A stretch of DNA of 58,728 bases. Origin: an uncultured Bacilli bacterium. GTDB taxonomy: Bacteria; Bacillota_I; Bacilli_A; RF39; UBA660. Both the position numbers and the translations under genes were made by a program. The notes under the pieces are model-generated. The model was not told the origin of the DNA. It searched no databases and was given only the letters and a program-made list of their open reading frames with translations. Of this stretch, positions 1 to 8,563 are shown one piece after another. The stretch covers positions 1-58,728 of the forward strand of contig CALVXO010000008.1 of the NCBI GenBank assembly GCA_944371325.1. The letters are read 5' to 3'. The number at the start of each line of letters is the position of its first letter. Position 1 is the first letter of the stretch.

Positions 1-21
1 ATAAATAATAAAATAAATCAA

Positions 22-145
22 TGTTTCACGTGGAACTATAATAATAAAATAAATCAATGTTTCACGTGAAACTATAATAATAAAATAAATCAATGTTTCA
101 CGTGAAACTATAATAAAAAAATAAATCAATGTTTCACGTGGAACT
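22..145. repeat. parS: Tandem array of four parS-like ParB sites, 36-bp period
   Basis: Four 16-bp sites begin at 22, 58, 94 and 130, exactly 36 bp apart, separated by A/T-rich spacers. Sites 2 and 3 read TGTTTCACGTGAAACT, matching the Bacillus parS palindrome except for the last base. Sites 1 and 4 read TGTTTCACGTGGAACT. parS sites bind ParB (Spo0J) and cluster around the origin, which agrees with the origin-type genes that follow. The array may continue upstream of the window. Confidence 0.88.
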
Positions 146-154
146 ACGAAATAT

Positions 155-163
155 TGTGGATAA
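155..163 (-). promoter_or_regulatory. DnaA box
   Basis: TGTGGATAA on the plus strand is the complement of the consensus DnaA box TTATCCACA. It lies just after the parS array. It is a single box; similar words also occur inside coding genes, so a role at the origin is not shown. Confidence 0.4.
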
Positions 164-207
164 TAAATACATTAATTGTTTTAATTAAGAAATAATAACT
201 AAAATTA

Positions 208-237
208 TTGATTTTTATAACAATATTATTGTATATT
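208..237 (+). promoter_or_regulatory. Promoter of the SRP RNA
   Basis: TTGATT (208-213) and TATATT (232-237) are separated by 18 bp. The predicted start, near 244, coincides with the 5' end of the folded SRP RNA. Confidence 0.5.
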
Positions 238-243
238 ATATAC

Positions 244-319
244 GCACAACATTTATGTTTGAATCTGGTCAGAGTCGGAAGACAGCAGCCATAAGATCCT
301 CTAAATGTGTGTGCTTTTT
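244..319 (+). ncRNA. ffs: Signal recognition particle RNA (small bacterial type)
   Basis: The conserved helix-8 region is present at about 265-295 (GGTCAGAGTCGGAAGACAGC then AGCC), which binds Ffh. The ends pair (GCACAACATTTA with TAAATGTGTGTGC) and a T-run follows at 314-320, serving as terminator. The hairpin is about 75 nt, so it is the short form without an Alu domain. The tadA-SRP RNA-dnaX neighbourhood is standard in Bacilli, although here the RNA precedes tadA. Confidence 0.93.
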
Positions 320-334
320 TTGTAGGTGATTATT

Positions 335-763
335 ATGGATAAATATATGTTAGAAGCTTTAAAAGAAGCTAATAAGGCTTTTAAAGCTGGTGAAGTACCA
401 ATAGGAGCAATTATAGTTAAAAATAATAAGATAATTGCTCGTGCGTATAATAAAAAAGAATCTAGTAATTTAGCAACTTCACATGCGGAAATATTAGCGA
501 TTAATAAAGCATGTAAAAAAATTAATAATTGGAGATTAATTGATTGTACTTTATATGTAACTGTTGAACCTTGTTTAATGTGTTGCGGTGCTATTATACA
601 ATCTCGAATAAAAAAAGTTGTATATGGAACACCTAATGAATATTATGGTGCTGTGGAAAGTATAGATAATGCATTAAAAAATTATAATGTCGAAATTGAA
701 AGCGGTATATTACAAAACAAATGTTCGTATATATTAAAAGAATTCTTTAAAAAAAGAAGATAA
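335..763 (+). CDS. tadA: tRNA-specific adenosine deaminase TadA
   Basis: TadA deaminates A34 to inosine in tRNA-Arg(ACG), allowing it to read CGN codons. The protein (142 aa) has the zinc/catalytic signatures of the cytidine-deaminase fold: HAE near residue 53 with the catalytic Glu, and PCLMCCGA near residue 83. The ATG at 335 was chosen because AGGTG (324-328) sits 6 nt upstream; the in-frame GTG at 326 lies inside that ribosome site. The gene follows directly on the SRP RNA terminator. Confidence 0.95.
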   Translation: MDKYMLEALKEANKAFKAGEVPIGAIIVKNNKIIARAYNKKESSNLATSHAEILAINKACKKINNWRLIDCTLYVTVEPCLMCCGAIIQSRIKKVVYGTPNEYYGAVESIDNALKNYNVEIESGILQNKCSYILKEFFKKRR

Positions 764-816
764 GTGTTTAATATTGTTAATAAAAATGATATAATTATAA
801 AGTCGAGGTGAGTAAT

Positions 817-2517
817 ATGTATCAAGTTTTATATAGAAAATATCGGCCTAAAACATTCGATGATGTAGCTGGGCAAGAAGTTATTATTAGAACACTTAAA
901 AATGCAGTTATAAATGATAAAATTAGTCATGCTTATTTGTTTGCTGGGCCACGTGGCTGTGGCAAAACTTCAATAGCCAAAATATTTGCTAAACTGGTAA
1001 ATTGTAAAGATAGTGTAGACGGAATACCATGTAATAAGTGTGTTTGTTGTACACAAACAAACGAACAAAACATGGATGTTATTGAAATGGATGCTGCATC
1101 AAATAATGGCGTTGACGAAATAAGGGAAATAAATAATAAAGTTAATTTAGTGCCTTCTCTTGGAAAATATAAGATATATATTATCGACGAAGTTCATATG
1201 TTGACGATTGGTGCTTTTAATGCTTTATTAAAAACATTAGAAGAACCACCATCTCATGTTATATTTATTTTAGCTACAACTGATCCACATAAAGTTCCAA
1301 TAACAATATTATCAAGATGTCAAAGATTTGATTTGAAAAAAATATCTGTGAAAAATATTTATAATCGTTTAAAATACATATGTGATAAAGAAAATATAAA
1401 AATAGAAGAAAATGCTATATGGGAAATTGCTAGATTAGGTGATGGTGGATTAAGAGATGCTATTGGTATATTAGATCAAGTTGTATCGTATGCAGTTGAT
1501 ACCGTAACATTAAATGATGTTCATGAAGTAAATGGTACTATTTCTCAAGAAAATGTATTTAATTTAATGAAAAATGTAGTTAATAATAATTTAACTGAGG
1601 TTATTAACACAATAACTGAGTATAGTAATAAAGGTAAAAGTATTATAAAGATAACAGAGGAAATAATTTTATTTTTAAGAAATGCTATTTTAGCTAATAC
1701 AACAACTTTAGAAGATAAAAAAATTTACCAGGAAATAAATAATCATTTTAATACCGATGAAATGTTAAATTATATTAGTATTTTAAATGAATCATTATTA
1801 GATATGAAAAAGTTTTCTAATTCTAAAATGATTTTAGAACTTGCTTTTATAAAAATAATGAATAAAACAAATAACAAAATAGAAAACAAACCTGTGGAAA
1901 AGCAAAATATTGAGACAAAAATTATTACCCGAGAAATAAAGCAACCAGAAAAAATTACCCAGGAAATAAAATCTGAAGTTGAAATAAATAATGCTGTGGA
2001 TAATAAAATTATTTCCGGGGAAATAAATAAAAAAACAGTGGATAATGAATTGTTAGAAAAACTTAATAAATTTGTTGAGATAAGAGTAAATAATACACTT
2101 TCAAAATTTTCTAAAAAAGAAACTATTGAGTTAAAAAATGAATTAAATAGGGTAATGGACTATGTGATGGATGAAAAATATAATATTTATGCTACAATGG
2201 TATTAGATGGACAGTTAAAAGCAGTCAGTGATGAATATGCTATATTTACTTATAAAACTGAACACTTATCAAATCTATTTAATGAAAATATAATTAATAT
2301 TGAAAGTTTAATAAAAGAAGTTTTTAATAAACCATACAAAGTAGTAGCTGTTGATATTGATAAATGGAATGTTATAAAAGATAATTTCAACAGTAGAAAA
2401 CAAAAATTTGAATATCAAAATGAAATATATTCGATAGAAGATATTTTAAGTCAATTAAACAAAGAACCAGAGGATGATATGAAATCATTATTTGGAGATA
2501 TAGTAGAGTATAATTAA
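817..2517 (+). CDS. dnaX: DNA polymerase III subunits gamma/tau
   Basis: This is the clamp-loader ATPase of the replisome. The protein (566 aa) has a Walker A motif (GPRGCGKTS, about residue 44), a four-Cys zinc module (CKDS..CNKCVCC), a Walker B-like IIDEVHML and the SRCQRF sensor/arginine-finger motif. It then has an Asn/Lys/Glu-rich linker with short repeats (about residues 355-410) and a tau-like C-terminus. GAGGTG at 805-810 precedes ATG 817; a GTG at 808 overlaps that ribosome site. The gene starts the dnaX-ybaB-recR operon. Confidence 0.95.
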   Translation: MYQVLYRKYRPKTFDDVAGQEVIIRTLKNAVINDKISHAYLFAGPRGCGKTSIAKIFAKLVNCKDSVDGIPCNKCVCCTQTNEQNMDVIEMDAASNNGVDEIREINNKVNLVPSLGKYKIYIIDEVHMLTIGAFNALLKTLEEPPSHVIFILATTDPHKVPITILSRCQRFDLKKISVKNIYNRLKYICDKENIKIEENAIWEIARLGDGGLRDAIGILDQVVSYAVDTVTLNDVHEVNGTISQENVFNLMKNVVNNNLTEVINTITEYSNKGKSIIKITEEIILFLRNAILANTTTLEDKKIYQEINNHFNTDEMLNYISILNESLLDMKKFSNSKMILELAFIKIMNKTNNKIENKPVEKQNIETKIITREIKQPEKITQEIKSEVEINNAVDNKIISGEINKKTVDNELLEKLNKFVEIRVNNTLSKFSKKETIELKNELNRVMDYVMDEKYNIYATMVLDGQLKAVSDEYAIFTYKTEHLSNLFNENIINIESLIKEVFNKPYKVVAVDIDKWNVIKDNFNSRKQKFEYQNEIYSIEDILSQLNKEPEDDMKSLFGDIVEYN

Positions 2518-2529
2518 GGAGGAAAATTT

Positions 2530-2826
2530 ATGAATATACAAGCTATGATGAAACAAGCACAAAAATTACAAAAGGATATGATGAATGCTAAAAAGGAGAT
2601 AGATGAAACAGAGTTTGAATGCACTAAATCTTTTTTAACAGTTAAAGCTATGGGAAATAAAAAAATAACATCTATTAAAATAGATATGGATAGTATTTCT
2701 AAAGATGAGATGGAAATGGTTGAAGATTTAATTTTAGTTACTGTTAATGAATTGATTGAAAAAATTGATAAAGAAACTGAAAAGAAAATGGGTAAATATA
2801 CTCAAGGAATGCCGGGGTTATTCTAA
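2530..2826 (+). CDS. ybaB: YbaB/EbfC family nucleoid-associated protein
   Basis: A small DNA-binding protein (98 aa) that forms dimeric tweezers on DNA. The N-terminal helix (MNIQAMMKQAQKLQKDM) and the C-terminal MGKYTQGMPGLF are family hallmarks. A strong AGGAGG precedes the ATG. Its stop overlaps the recR start (TAATG), and the dnaX-ybaB-recR order is nearly universal. Confidence 0.95.
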   Translation: MNIQAMMKQAQKLQKDMMNAKKEIDETEFECTKSFLTVKAMGNKKITSIKIDMDSISKDEMEMVEDLILVTVNELIEKIDKETEKKMGKYTQGMPGLF

Positions 2827-3437
2827 TGCTATATCCTGAGACAATTAATAATTTAATTGAGTGTTATAAAAAATTTCCAGGAATAGGTGAAAAATCTGCT
2901 GAACGAATGGCTTTATACACGTTAGAACTAGATCAAGAAGTAATTGATCTTTTTGCGCAATCTTTAAAAGATTCTAAAAAAAATATTAAAAGATGTAAAA
3001 AATGTAATAATTTATCTGAAACAGATATTTGTCCAATATGTGGTAGTGAAACAAGAGATAAAAAAGTTATCTGTGTTGTTGAAGAACCAAAAAATGTTTT
3101 TCAATTTGAAAAAATAGGATCATATAATGGTTTATATCATGTATTAGATGGATTAATTTCACCATTAGAAGATATTAATCCAGAAGATATTAATTTAGAT
3201 AGTTTATTAGATCGAATTAAGAATGATAACGTTGAAGAAGTCATTATTGCAGTTAAACCTAGTGTTGAAGGTGAAACAACTGCATTATATATTTCAAAAA
3301 TATTAGAAGATAAAAATGTTACAATATCTAAAATTGCTCATGGTGTACCTATGGGAGCAGATATGGATTATGTTGACGCCTTAACTTTAGAATTAGCGTT
3401 ACAAGAAAGAAAAAATATAACTAGTCATACTGAATAA
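2826..3437 (+). CDS. recR: Recombination protein RecR
   Basis: RecR loads RecA through RecFOR at gaps. The protein (203 aa) shows an N-terminal helix-hairpin-helix (KFPGIGEKSAERMAL), a C4 zinc finger (CKKCNNLSETDICPIC), a Toprim domain (VCVVEEPKN, later VEGETTALY) and the C-terminal GVPMGADMDYVD Walker-B-like segment. It is translationally coupled to ybaB. Confidence 0.96.
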   Translation: MLYPETINNLIECYKKFPGIGEKSAERMALYTLELDQEVIDLFAQSLKDSKKNIKRCKKCNNLSETDICPICGSETRDKKVICVVEEPKNVFQFEKIGSYNGLYHVLDGLISPLEDINPEDINLDSLLDRIKNDNVEEVIIAVKPSVEGETTALYISKILEDKNVTISKIAHGVPMGADMDYVDALTLELALQERKNITSHTE

Positions 3438-3469
3438 TATTAATTCATAATTTTTTATTGGTGAAGAAT

Positions 3470-3658
3470 ATGTTTAAAAAATTATTTAATTTAATCAAAA
3501 GAATTGTTATTAGTGCTTTTGTTTTATATGGATATAATTTATTAGTAACACCAATAAATTTAATAATACCAATTAATATAGTAACAGTATCTTTATTAAC
3601 TATTTTTGGCCTACCGGCTTTATTTTCATTAATCATAATATTAATTGTAGTTTTTTAG
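3470..3658 (+). CDS. bofA: BofA-like pro-sigma-K processing inhibitor
   Basis: A 62-aa membrane protein with two hydrophobic stretches. Its C-terminal pattern (PINIVTVSLLTIFGLPALF) matches the conserved end of BofA, which holds the SpoIVFB protease inactive in the forespore outer membrane until the sigma-G checkpoint. It lies downstream of recR, as in Bacillus. ATG 3470 follows GGTGAAG (3460-3466); GTG and TTG codons lie further upstream in frame. At this length the call rests on the C-terminal motif plus synteny. Confidence 0.75.
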   Translation: MFKKLFNLIKRIVISAFVLYGYNLLVTPINLIIPINIVTVSLLTIFGLPALFSLIIILIVVF

Positions 3659-3670
3659 GAAGGTGTAAGT

Positions 3671-4618
3671 ATGTTAGAACAATATCAAAATAGTCAATCA
3701 ATTGCTTATCAAATAATTAAAAATACTTTGAATAAAAAACATTTTGCGCATGCTTATTTAATTGAAACAAATGGATATGATAAAGGTTTTGATTTTGCTT
3801 TAACATTTGCTAAATTATTATTATGTCCTTACGATGAATGTATCAATTGTATGCAATGTAAGATGATTGATGATAATAACTTTCCGGAATTAAAAATAAT
3901 TAATCCTGATGGTAACAATATTAAAAAAGAACAATTAATTGAATTACAAGAAGAATTTAATAAAAAATCAATTGTTGGAAATAAAAAAGTTTATATTATA
4001 AATAAAGCTGAAAAATTAAACGTTAATTCAGCTAACACAATATTAAAATTTTTGGAAGAACCACAAGAAGGAATAATTGCTATTTTAATAACTAATAATA
4101 TTTATCAATTATTGGATACTATTATTTCAAGGTGTCAAATAATTTCTTTAAATGGACAAGTTGATTTAGAAAATAAAAATACATTTAATAAAATAGGTCA
4201 ATTATTGACTGATAATAATGAAGATTATAATAATTTTATCAATGATGAAAATAATAAAGAAAAATTAGAAGCTTTATTAAAATTTATAAAATACTATGAA
4301 AATAATCATAAAAAAATATTGTTATATATGAATGATTACTGGTTTAATTATTTTAATGATAAACAAGAAATGAGTAAGTATATATTAATAATGATCTATT
4401 TTTATAAAGATGTTTTAAATTATAAAATTAATTGTGATATTGAAATATTTAATGATTATTTAAATTTAATAGAAGATATAGCTGATAAAAATACTGTGGA
4501 TAACTTAGTTAATAAGATAACTATTATTAATGAACATAGAACATATTTAGAATATAATGCCAATTTAAATTTATTAATGGATAAAATTATAATTGAATTA
4601 GAAAGTGGTGTAAGATGA
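3671..4618 (+). CDS. holB: DNA polymerase III delta' subunit
   Basis: A clamp-loader subunit (315 aa) homologous to the N-terminal domains of DnaX but without an intact Walker A. It has a zinc module (CPYDECINCMQCKM), SANTILKFLEEP and SRCQI motifs. AGGAAGGTG precedes the ATG. Its stop overlaps the ricT start (ATGA), giving translational coupling. Confidence 0.92.
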   Translation: MLEQYQNSQSIAYQIIKNTLNKKHFAHAYLIETNGYDKGFDFALTFAKLLLCPYDECINCMQCKMIDDNNFPELKIINPDGNNIKKEQLIELQEEFNKKSIVGNKKVYIINKAEKLNVNSANTILKFLEEPQEGIIAILITNNIYQLLDTIISRCQIISLNGQVDLENKNTFNKIGQLLTDNNEDYNNFINDENNKEKLEALLKFIKYYENNHKKILLYMNDYWFNYFNDKQEMSKYILIMIYFYKDVLNYKINCDIEIFNDYLNLIEDIADKNTVDNLVNKITIINEHRTYLEYNANLNLLMDKIIIELESGVR

Positions 4619-5397
4619 AAGTAGTAGGAGTAGCGTTTGATAATAATAAACAAATATATTATTTTAATCCTAAAACATTTGATTTAAGAAGAAATGTTAC
4701 TGTAATAGTAGAAACAGAAAGAGGATTACAATTCGGTAAAGTTATTTTACCACCTTTTGAAATTGAAGAATCTAAACTTAAATCAATATTAAAAGATGTA
4801 ATTAGAATATCTACTAAAAAAGATTATTTAGAATATAAAAAAAATCTAAGAGATGCTGAAAATGCCTTAGTTAAATGTAAAAAACTAATTGAAAAACTAG
4901 AACTTAATATGCAAGTAATGGATGCTAATTTTACTTTTGATAGATCACAATTGTTATTTAGATTTTTATCCGATAATAGAGTTGACTTTAGACAATTAGC
5001 TAAAGAATTAGCGAATATTTATAAAACAAGAATTGAATTAAGACAAGTAGGTGTTAGAGACAAAGCTAAAGAAATAGGTGGCTGTGGATTATGTGGTAGA
5101 CAACTTTGTTGTGCAAGGTTTAATTCTGATATGTCTTCAGTATCTATTAATATGGCTAAAAATCAAAACATATCTTTAAATCCAAATAAAATCAATGGAG
5201 TTTGTGGTAGACTTTTATGTTGTTTAAAATATGAAGATGAAACTTATAAAGAATATAGAAAAGATTTACCTAAAATAGGTAATATTGTGGATACTGATAA
5301 AGGAAAAGGTAAAGTTGTTAATGTTGATATTCTAAATAAAAAATACAGTGTAGATATTAAAGATGTAGGGATTGTTGAAATAGATGGAAGTAACTAA
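4615..5397 (+). CDS. ricT: RicT/YaaT (PSP1 domain) regulatory complex protein
   Basis: 260 aa with the PSP1 C-terminal region and the diagnostic double-cysteine signature CGLCGRQLCC and CGRLLCC. In B. subtilis RicT works with RicA and RicF, binds Fe-S clusters and stimulates RNase Y-dependent mRNA maturation and the Spo0A phosphorelay. It overlaps holB by 4 nt and yabB by 14 nt, the same order as holB-yaaT-yabB in Bacillus. Confidence 0.93.
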   Translation: MKVVGVAFDNNKQIYYFNPKTFDLRRNVTVIVETERGLQFGKVILPPFEIEESKLKSILKDVIRISTKKDYLEYKKNLRDAENALVKCKKLIEKLELNMQVMDANFTFDRSQLLFRFLSDNRVDFRQLAKELANIYKTRIELRQVGVRDKAKEIGGCGLCGRQLCCARFNSDMSSVSINMAKNQNISLNPNKINGVCGRLLCCLKYEDETYKEYRKDLPKIGNIVDTDKGKGKVVNVDILNKKYSVDIKDVGIVEIDGSN

Positions 5398-6109
5398 TTA
5401 TTTGTTAGGATATAAAGATAAATATATTGTTCAAAATACACAAATGTTTAATTTTTCTTTGGATTCTGTCTTATTACCTAATTTTGTAACGTTAAATAAA
5501 AATATTAAAAACATATTAGATATTGGTTGTGGCAATGCTCCAATACCTTTAATTTTATCCACTAAAACTAACGCATTAATAACAGGTGTTGAGATTCAAA
5601 AAGATGTTTATGATTTAGCTGTTAAATCAGTTAAAATAAATAACCTAGAAAATCAAATTAATATTATAAATGCGGATATCAATGAAATATATAATAAATT
5701 TAAAACAGAATCTTTTGATGTAATAACTTGTAATCCTCCCTTTTTTAAAGTAAGTGAACAATCTAATTTAAATAAATCTGACTATAAAACTATAGCTCGT
5801 CATGAAGTTAAATTAAATTTAGATGATATATTTAGAATATCTAAAAAACTACTTAAAAATAATGGGTATGTTGCTATTGTTCATCGCCCTGAAAGATTAT
5901 TAGATATTTTAACTAGCATGCAAAAATATAATATTGAACCTAAAAAAATACAATTTATTTATCCTAAAACTAATATGGAATCTAATATATTGTTAGTTGA
6001 AGGAAAGAAAAATGGTAATAAAGGATTAAAAATATTATCACCTATTTATACTCATTTAGAAAATGGAGAATATACAGAACAAATAAAAAAATATTTTGAA
6101 GGTGATTAA
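5384..6109 (+). CDS. tRNA1(Val) A37 N6-methyltransferase-like (YabB/TrmN6)
   Basis: A class I SAM-dependent methyltransferase (241 aa). It shows the glycine-rich SAM loop DIGCGNAPIP (residues about 47-56), the acidic GVE at the end of strand 2 and the N6-adenine catalytic motif NPPF. Position after ricT and the start LLGYKDKYIVQNTQMFNFSLDS fit the YabB family. The start lies within the end of ricT. Confidence 0.88.
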   Translation: MEVTNYLLGYKDKYIVQNTQMFNFSLDSVLLPNFVTLNKNIKNILDIGCGNAPIPLILSTKTNALITGVEIQKDVYDLAVKSVKINNLENQINIINADINEIYNKFKTESFDVITCNPPFFKVSEQSNLNKSDYKTIARHEVKLNLDDIFRISKKLLKNNGYVAIVHRPERLLDILTSMQKYNIEPKKIQFIYPKTNMESNILLVEGKKNGNKGLKILSPIYTHLENGEYTEQIKKYFEGD

Positions 6110-6110
6110 A

Positions 6111-7130
6111 ATGGCAAAAGATTTAATTATAAGAAGTAGTGCTGAAGAATTTATAACATTTAAACTTAAAGAAAAAGATAAAGGTATCCAAGTTAGATAT
6201 GAAAATGAGACTCTATGGATGACACAAAAGGCTATGGCTGAATTATTTAATGTTGAACAACCTGCTATAGCTAAACATCTTATAAATATATATAATGAAC
6301 AAGAATTAGATAAAAATTCAACTTATTCCAAAATGGAATTAGTTCAAAAAGAGGGAAATAGGAATGTTAAAAGGAGTATTGAATTTTATAATTTGGATGC
6401 AATAATTTCTGTTGGATATAGAGTAAATTCAATAAGGGCGACACAATTTAGAAGATGGGCGACTAATATTTTAAAAACATTTACTATTCAAGGTTATGTT
6501 TTAGATAAAGAACGAATGAAAAATGGTTCATTTATTGACAAAGACTATTTTGAAAAATTATTAGAAGAAATTAGGGAAATAAGATTATCAGAAAGAAGAT
6601 TTTATCAAAAAGTAACTGATATTTATGCTACAAGTATAGATTATGATCCAAAATCTCCAATATCAATTAAATTTTTTAAAAAAGTACAAAATAAAATGCA
6701 TTTTGCTGTATCCCATCAAACCGCAGCAGAAATTATTTATAATCGAGTAAATTCAAAAAAAGAGAATATGGGACTTACAAATTGGAGAAATTCTCCTAAT
6801 GGCAAAATAATGGAATCTGATGTTATAATTACAAAAAATTATTTATCTAAAGATGAATTGCAAGATTTAGAGGGCATTGTCAGTGCATTTTTGGAAATAG
6901 CAGAAAATAGAGCAAGAAGGCATATTCCAATGACAATGGAAGATTGGGCAACTAGAATTGATAAATTTTTATTATCTGATGATAGAGATATATTAAAAGA
7001 TGCTGGAAAAATATCACATGAAATTGCTTGTGATAAAGCATTAACTGAATTTGAAAAATATAGAATAAAACAAGACAAGTTATATAAATCTGATTTTGAT
7101 TTATTGTTAGAAGAAGAAAAATTTGAATAG
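6111..7130 (+). CDS. RhuM-family protein (accessory insertion)
   Basis: 339 aa. The N-terminal half (LWMTQKAMAELFNVEQPAIAK, then FYNLDAIISVGYRVNS and ATQFRRWATNILKTF) is typical of the virulence RhuM family, phage antirepressor-like DNA-interacting proteins often found in islands. It sits between yabB and rsmI, where Bacillus has yazA. Start ATG 6111 follows AAGGTGAT. The same AGGTGATTAAAATG start context precedes rsmI and pth. Biochemical function is unknown. Confidence 0.8.
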   Translation: MAKDLIIRSSAEEFITFKLKEKDKGIQVRYENETLWMTQKAMAELFNVEQPAIAKHLINIYNEQELDKNSTYSKMELVQKEGNRNVKRSIEFYNLDAIISVGYRVNSIRATQFRRWATNILKTFTIQGYVLDKERMKNGSFIDKDYFEKLLEEIREIRLSERRFYQKVTDIYATSIDYDPKSPISIKFFKKVQNKMHFAVSHQTAAEIIYNRVNSKKENMGLTNWRNSPNGKIMESDVIITKNYLSKDELQDLEGIVSAFLEIAENRARRHIPMTMEDWATRIDKFLLSDDRDILKDAGKISHEIACDKALTEFEKYRIKQDKLYKSDFDLLLEEEKFE

Positions 7131-7141
7131 AGGTGATTAAA

Positions 7142-7975
7142 ATGTCGCAAAAAAGTTATGATAACAAACCAACTTTATATTTAATAGCTACACCAATAGG
7201 TAATATGGAAGATATTACTTATCGTGCTATTAATGTATTAAAGAGTGTTTCAGTTATATTTTCAGAAGATACAAGAGTAACTAATCAATTATTAAGTTAT
7301 TATAATATAAAAAATAAATTGATATCTTCTCATCAATATAATGAAAAAGATAATATAGATAAATTATTAAAGTATTTAAATGATGGACAAGATGTTGGAT
7401 TAGTTACAGATAGAGGAACTCCTATTATAAGCGATCCAGGTTATTATTTAGCTAAAGCAGCTATTAATAATAATTATAATGTGGTATCAATACCAGGAGC
7501 TACTGCTTTCGTATCAGCTTTAATAACTTCTAATATTGATGCACAACCTTTTACTTTTTTTGGATTTTTAAATAGTAAATCAAGTAAAAGAAGAAAAGAA
7601 TTAGAAGAATTAAAAAATAATAAATATACTTTAATATTTTATGAGTCACCTCATCGTTTAATTGATACATTAAATGACATGTTAAAAATATTGGGAAATA
7701 GAAATATCTCAATTTCCCGGGAAATAACAAAGAAATTTGAAGAAATATATAGAGGTACCATAAGTGATGTAATTAACGAATTAGACGTGTTAAAAGGAGA
7801 ATTTGTCATAGTTGTAGAAGGTAATAAAGATGTAAATGATTTTAGTAATCTGTCAATCTTAGATCACGTTAATTTATATATTGAAAATGGATTAGATCCA
7901 AAAGAAGCAATAAAAAAAGTTGCACATGAACGCAAACTAAATAAAAATGAAGTGTATAGAGAATATCATAAGTAG
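7142..7975 (+). CDS. rsmI: 16S rRNA (cytidine1402-2'-O)-methyltransferase
   Basis: 277 aa of the tetrapyrrole-methylase fold. It has the RsmI signatures LIATPIGNMEDITYRA near the start, EDTRVTNQLL, DRGTPIISDPG and SIPGATAFVSALI. It 2'-O-methylates C1402 in the ribosomal P site. Start ATG 7142 was chosen after GAGGTGAT; the upstream in-frame GTG overlaps the ribosome site. Confidence 0.95.
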   Translation: MSQKSYDNKPTLYLIATPIGNMEDITYRAINVLKSVSVIFSEDTRVTNQLLSYYNIKNKLISSHQYNEKDNIDKLLKYLNDGQDVGLVTDRGTPIISDPGYYLAKAAINNNYNVVSIPGATAFVSALITSNIDAQPFTFFGFLNSKSSKRRKELEELKNNKYTLIFYESPHRLIDTLNDMLKILGNRNISISREITKKFEEIYRGTISDVINELDVLKGEFVIVVEGNKDVNDFSNLSILDHVNLYIENGLDPKEAIKKVAHERKLNKNEVYREYHK

Positions 7976-7984
7976 GTGATTAAA

Positions 7985-8542
7985 ATGAAGTTAATAGTAG
8001 GTTTGGGAAATAAAGGTAACGAATATAATAATACTCGTCACAATGTTGGATTTATGGTAGTTGATAATTATATTAATAAAAATAATTTAACTTTAAAATC
8101 TAAATTAGATGGATTATATGCAGAAACAGTAATTAATGGTGAAAAAGTGATTTTTTTAAAGCCACAAAATTATATTAATTTATCAGGTGATGTAATAAGT
8201 AAATATATTAAATATTTTAAAATAGATATTAAAGATATATTAGTTATTCATGATGATATGGATTTAGAAATAGGTACTTTTAAAATAAGATATAAAGGTG
8301 GATCTGCTGGTCATAATGGCTTAAAAAACATTGAAGCAAATTTAAAAACTAATGAATATAAAAGAATAAAAATAGGTATATCTAAAAATAATATAGATAA
8401 AGTTGATTATGTTTTAGGTAAATTTAGTCCTTTAGAATTAAGTAAATTAAATAAAGTTATTGATATTACTTATAATATAATTGAAGATTTTGTTTCTTTA
8501 TCATTTGAAAATTTAATGAATAAATATAATGGATACAAATAA
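7985..8542 (+). CDS. pth: Peptidyl-tRNA hydrolase
   Basis: 185 aa. Motifs: LIVGLGNKGNEYNNTRHNVGF with the catalytic His, FLKPQNYINLSG, IHDDMDLEIG with the catalytic Asp, and KGGSAGHNGLKNIE. It releases peptides from drop-off peptidyl-tRNA. ATG 7985 follows AGGTGATT. pth-mfd adjacency matches Bacillus, but no fin (yabK) lies between them. Confidence 0.96.
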   Translation: MKLIVGLGNKGNEYNNTRHNVGFMVVDNYINKNNLTLKSKLDGLYAETVINGEKVIFLKPQNYINLSGDVISKYIKYFKIDIKDILVIHDDMDLEIGTFKIRYKGGSAGHNGLKNIEANLKTNEYKRIKIGISKNNIDKVDYVLGKFSPLELSKLNKVIDITYNIIEDFVSLSFENLMNKYNGYK

Positions 8543-8553
8543 GTATCCTTTTT
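8531..8553 (+). terminator. Terminator/attenuator between pth and mfd
   Basis: GGATAC and GTATCC form a 6-bp stem (8531-8548) followed by five T. The stem overlaps the end of pth and the mfd ribosome site follows at once, so it probably attenuates rather than fully stops transcription. Confidence 0.55.
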
Positions 8554-8563
8554 GGAGGTTATT

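Noticed and set aside
22-145. Regular 36-bp repeats resembling a CRISPR array
   Set aside because: The spacers are almost identical A/T-rich sequence rather than unique, and the conserved core is the parS palindrome.
1990-2046. Repeated TGTGGATAA-like words in dnaX as DnaA boxes
   Set aside because: They fall in coding sequence for Val-Asp-Asn in a low-complexity linker; no clustered origin architecture is seen.
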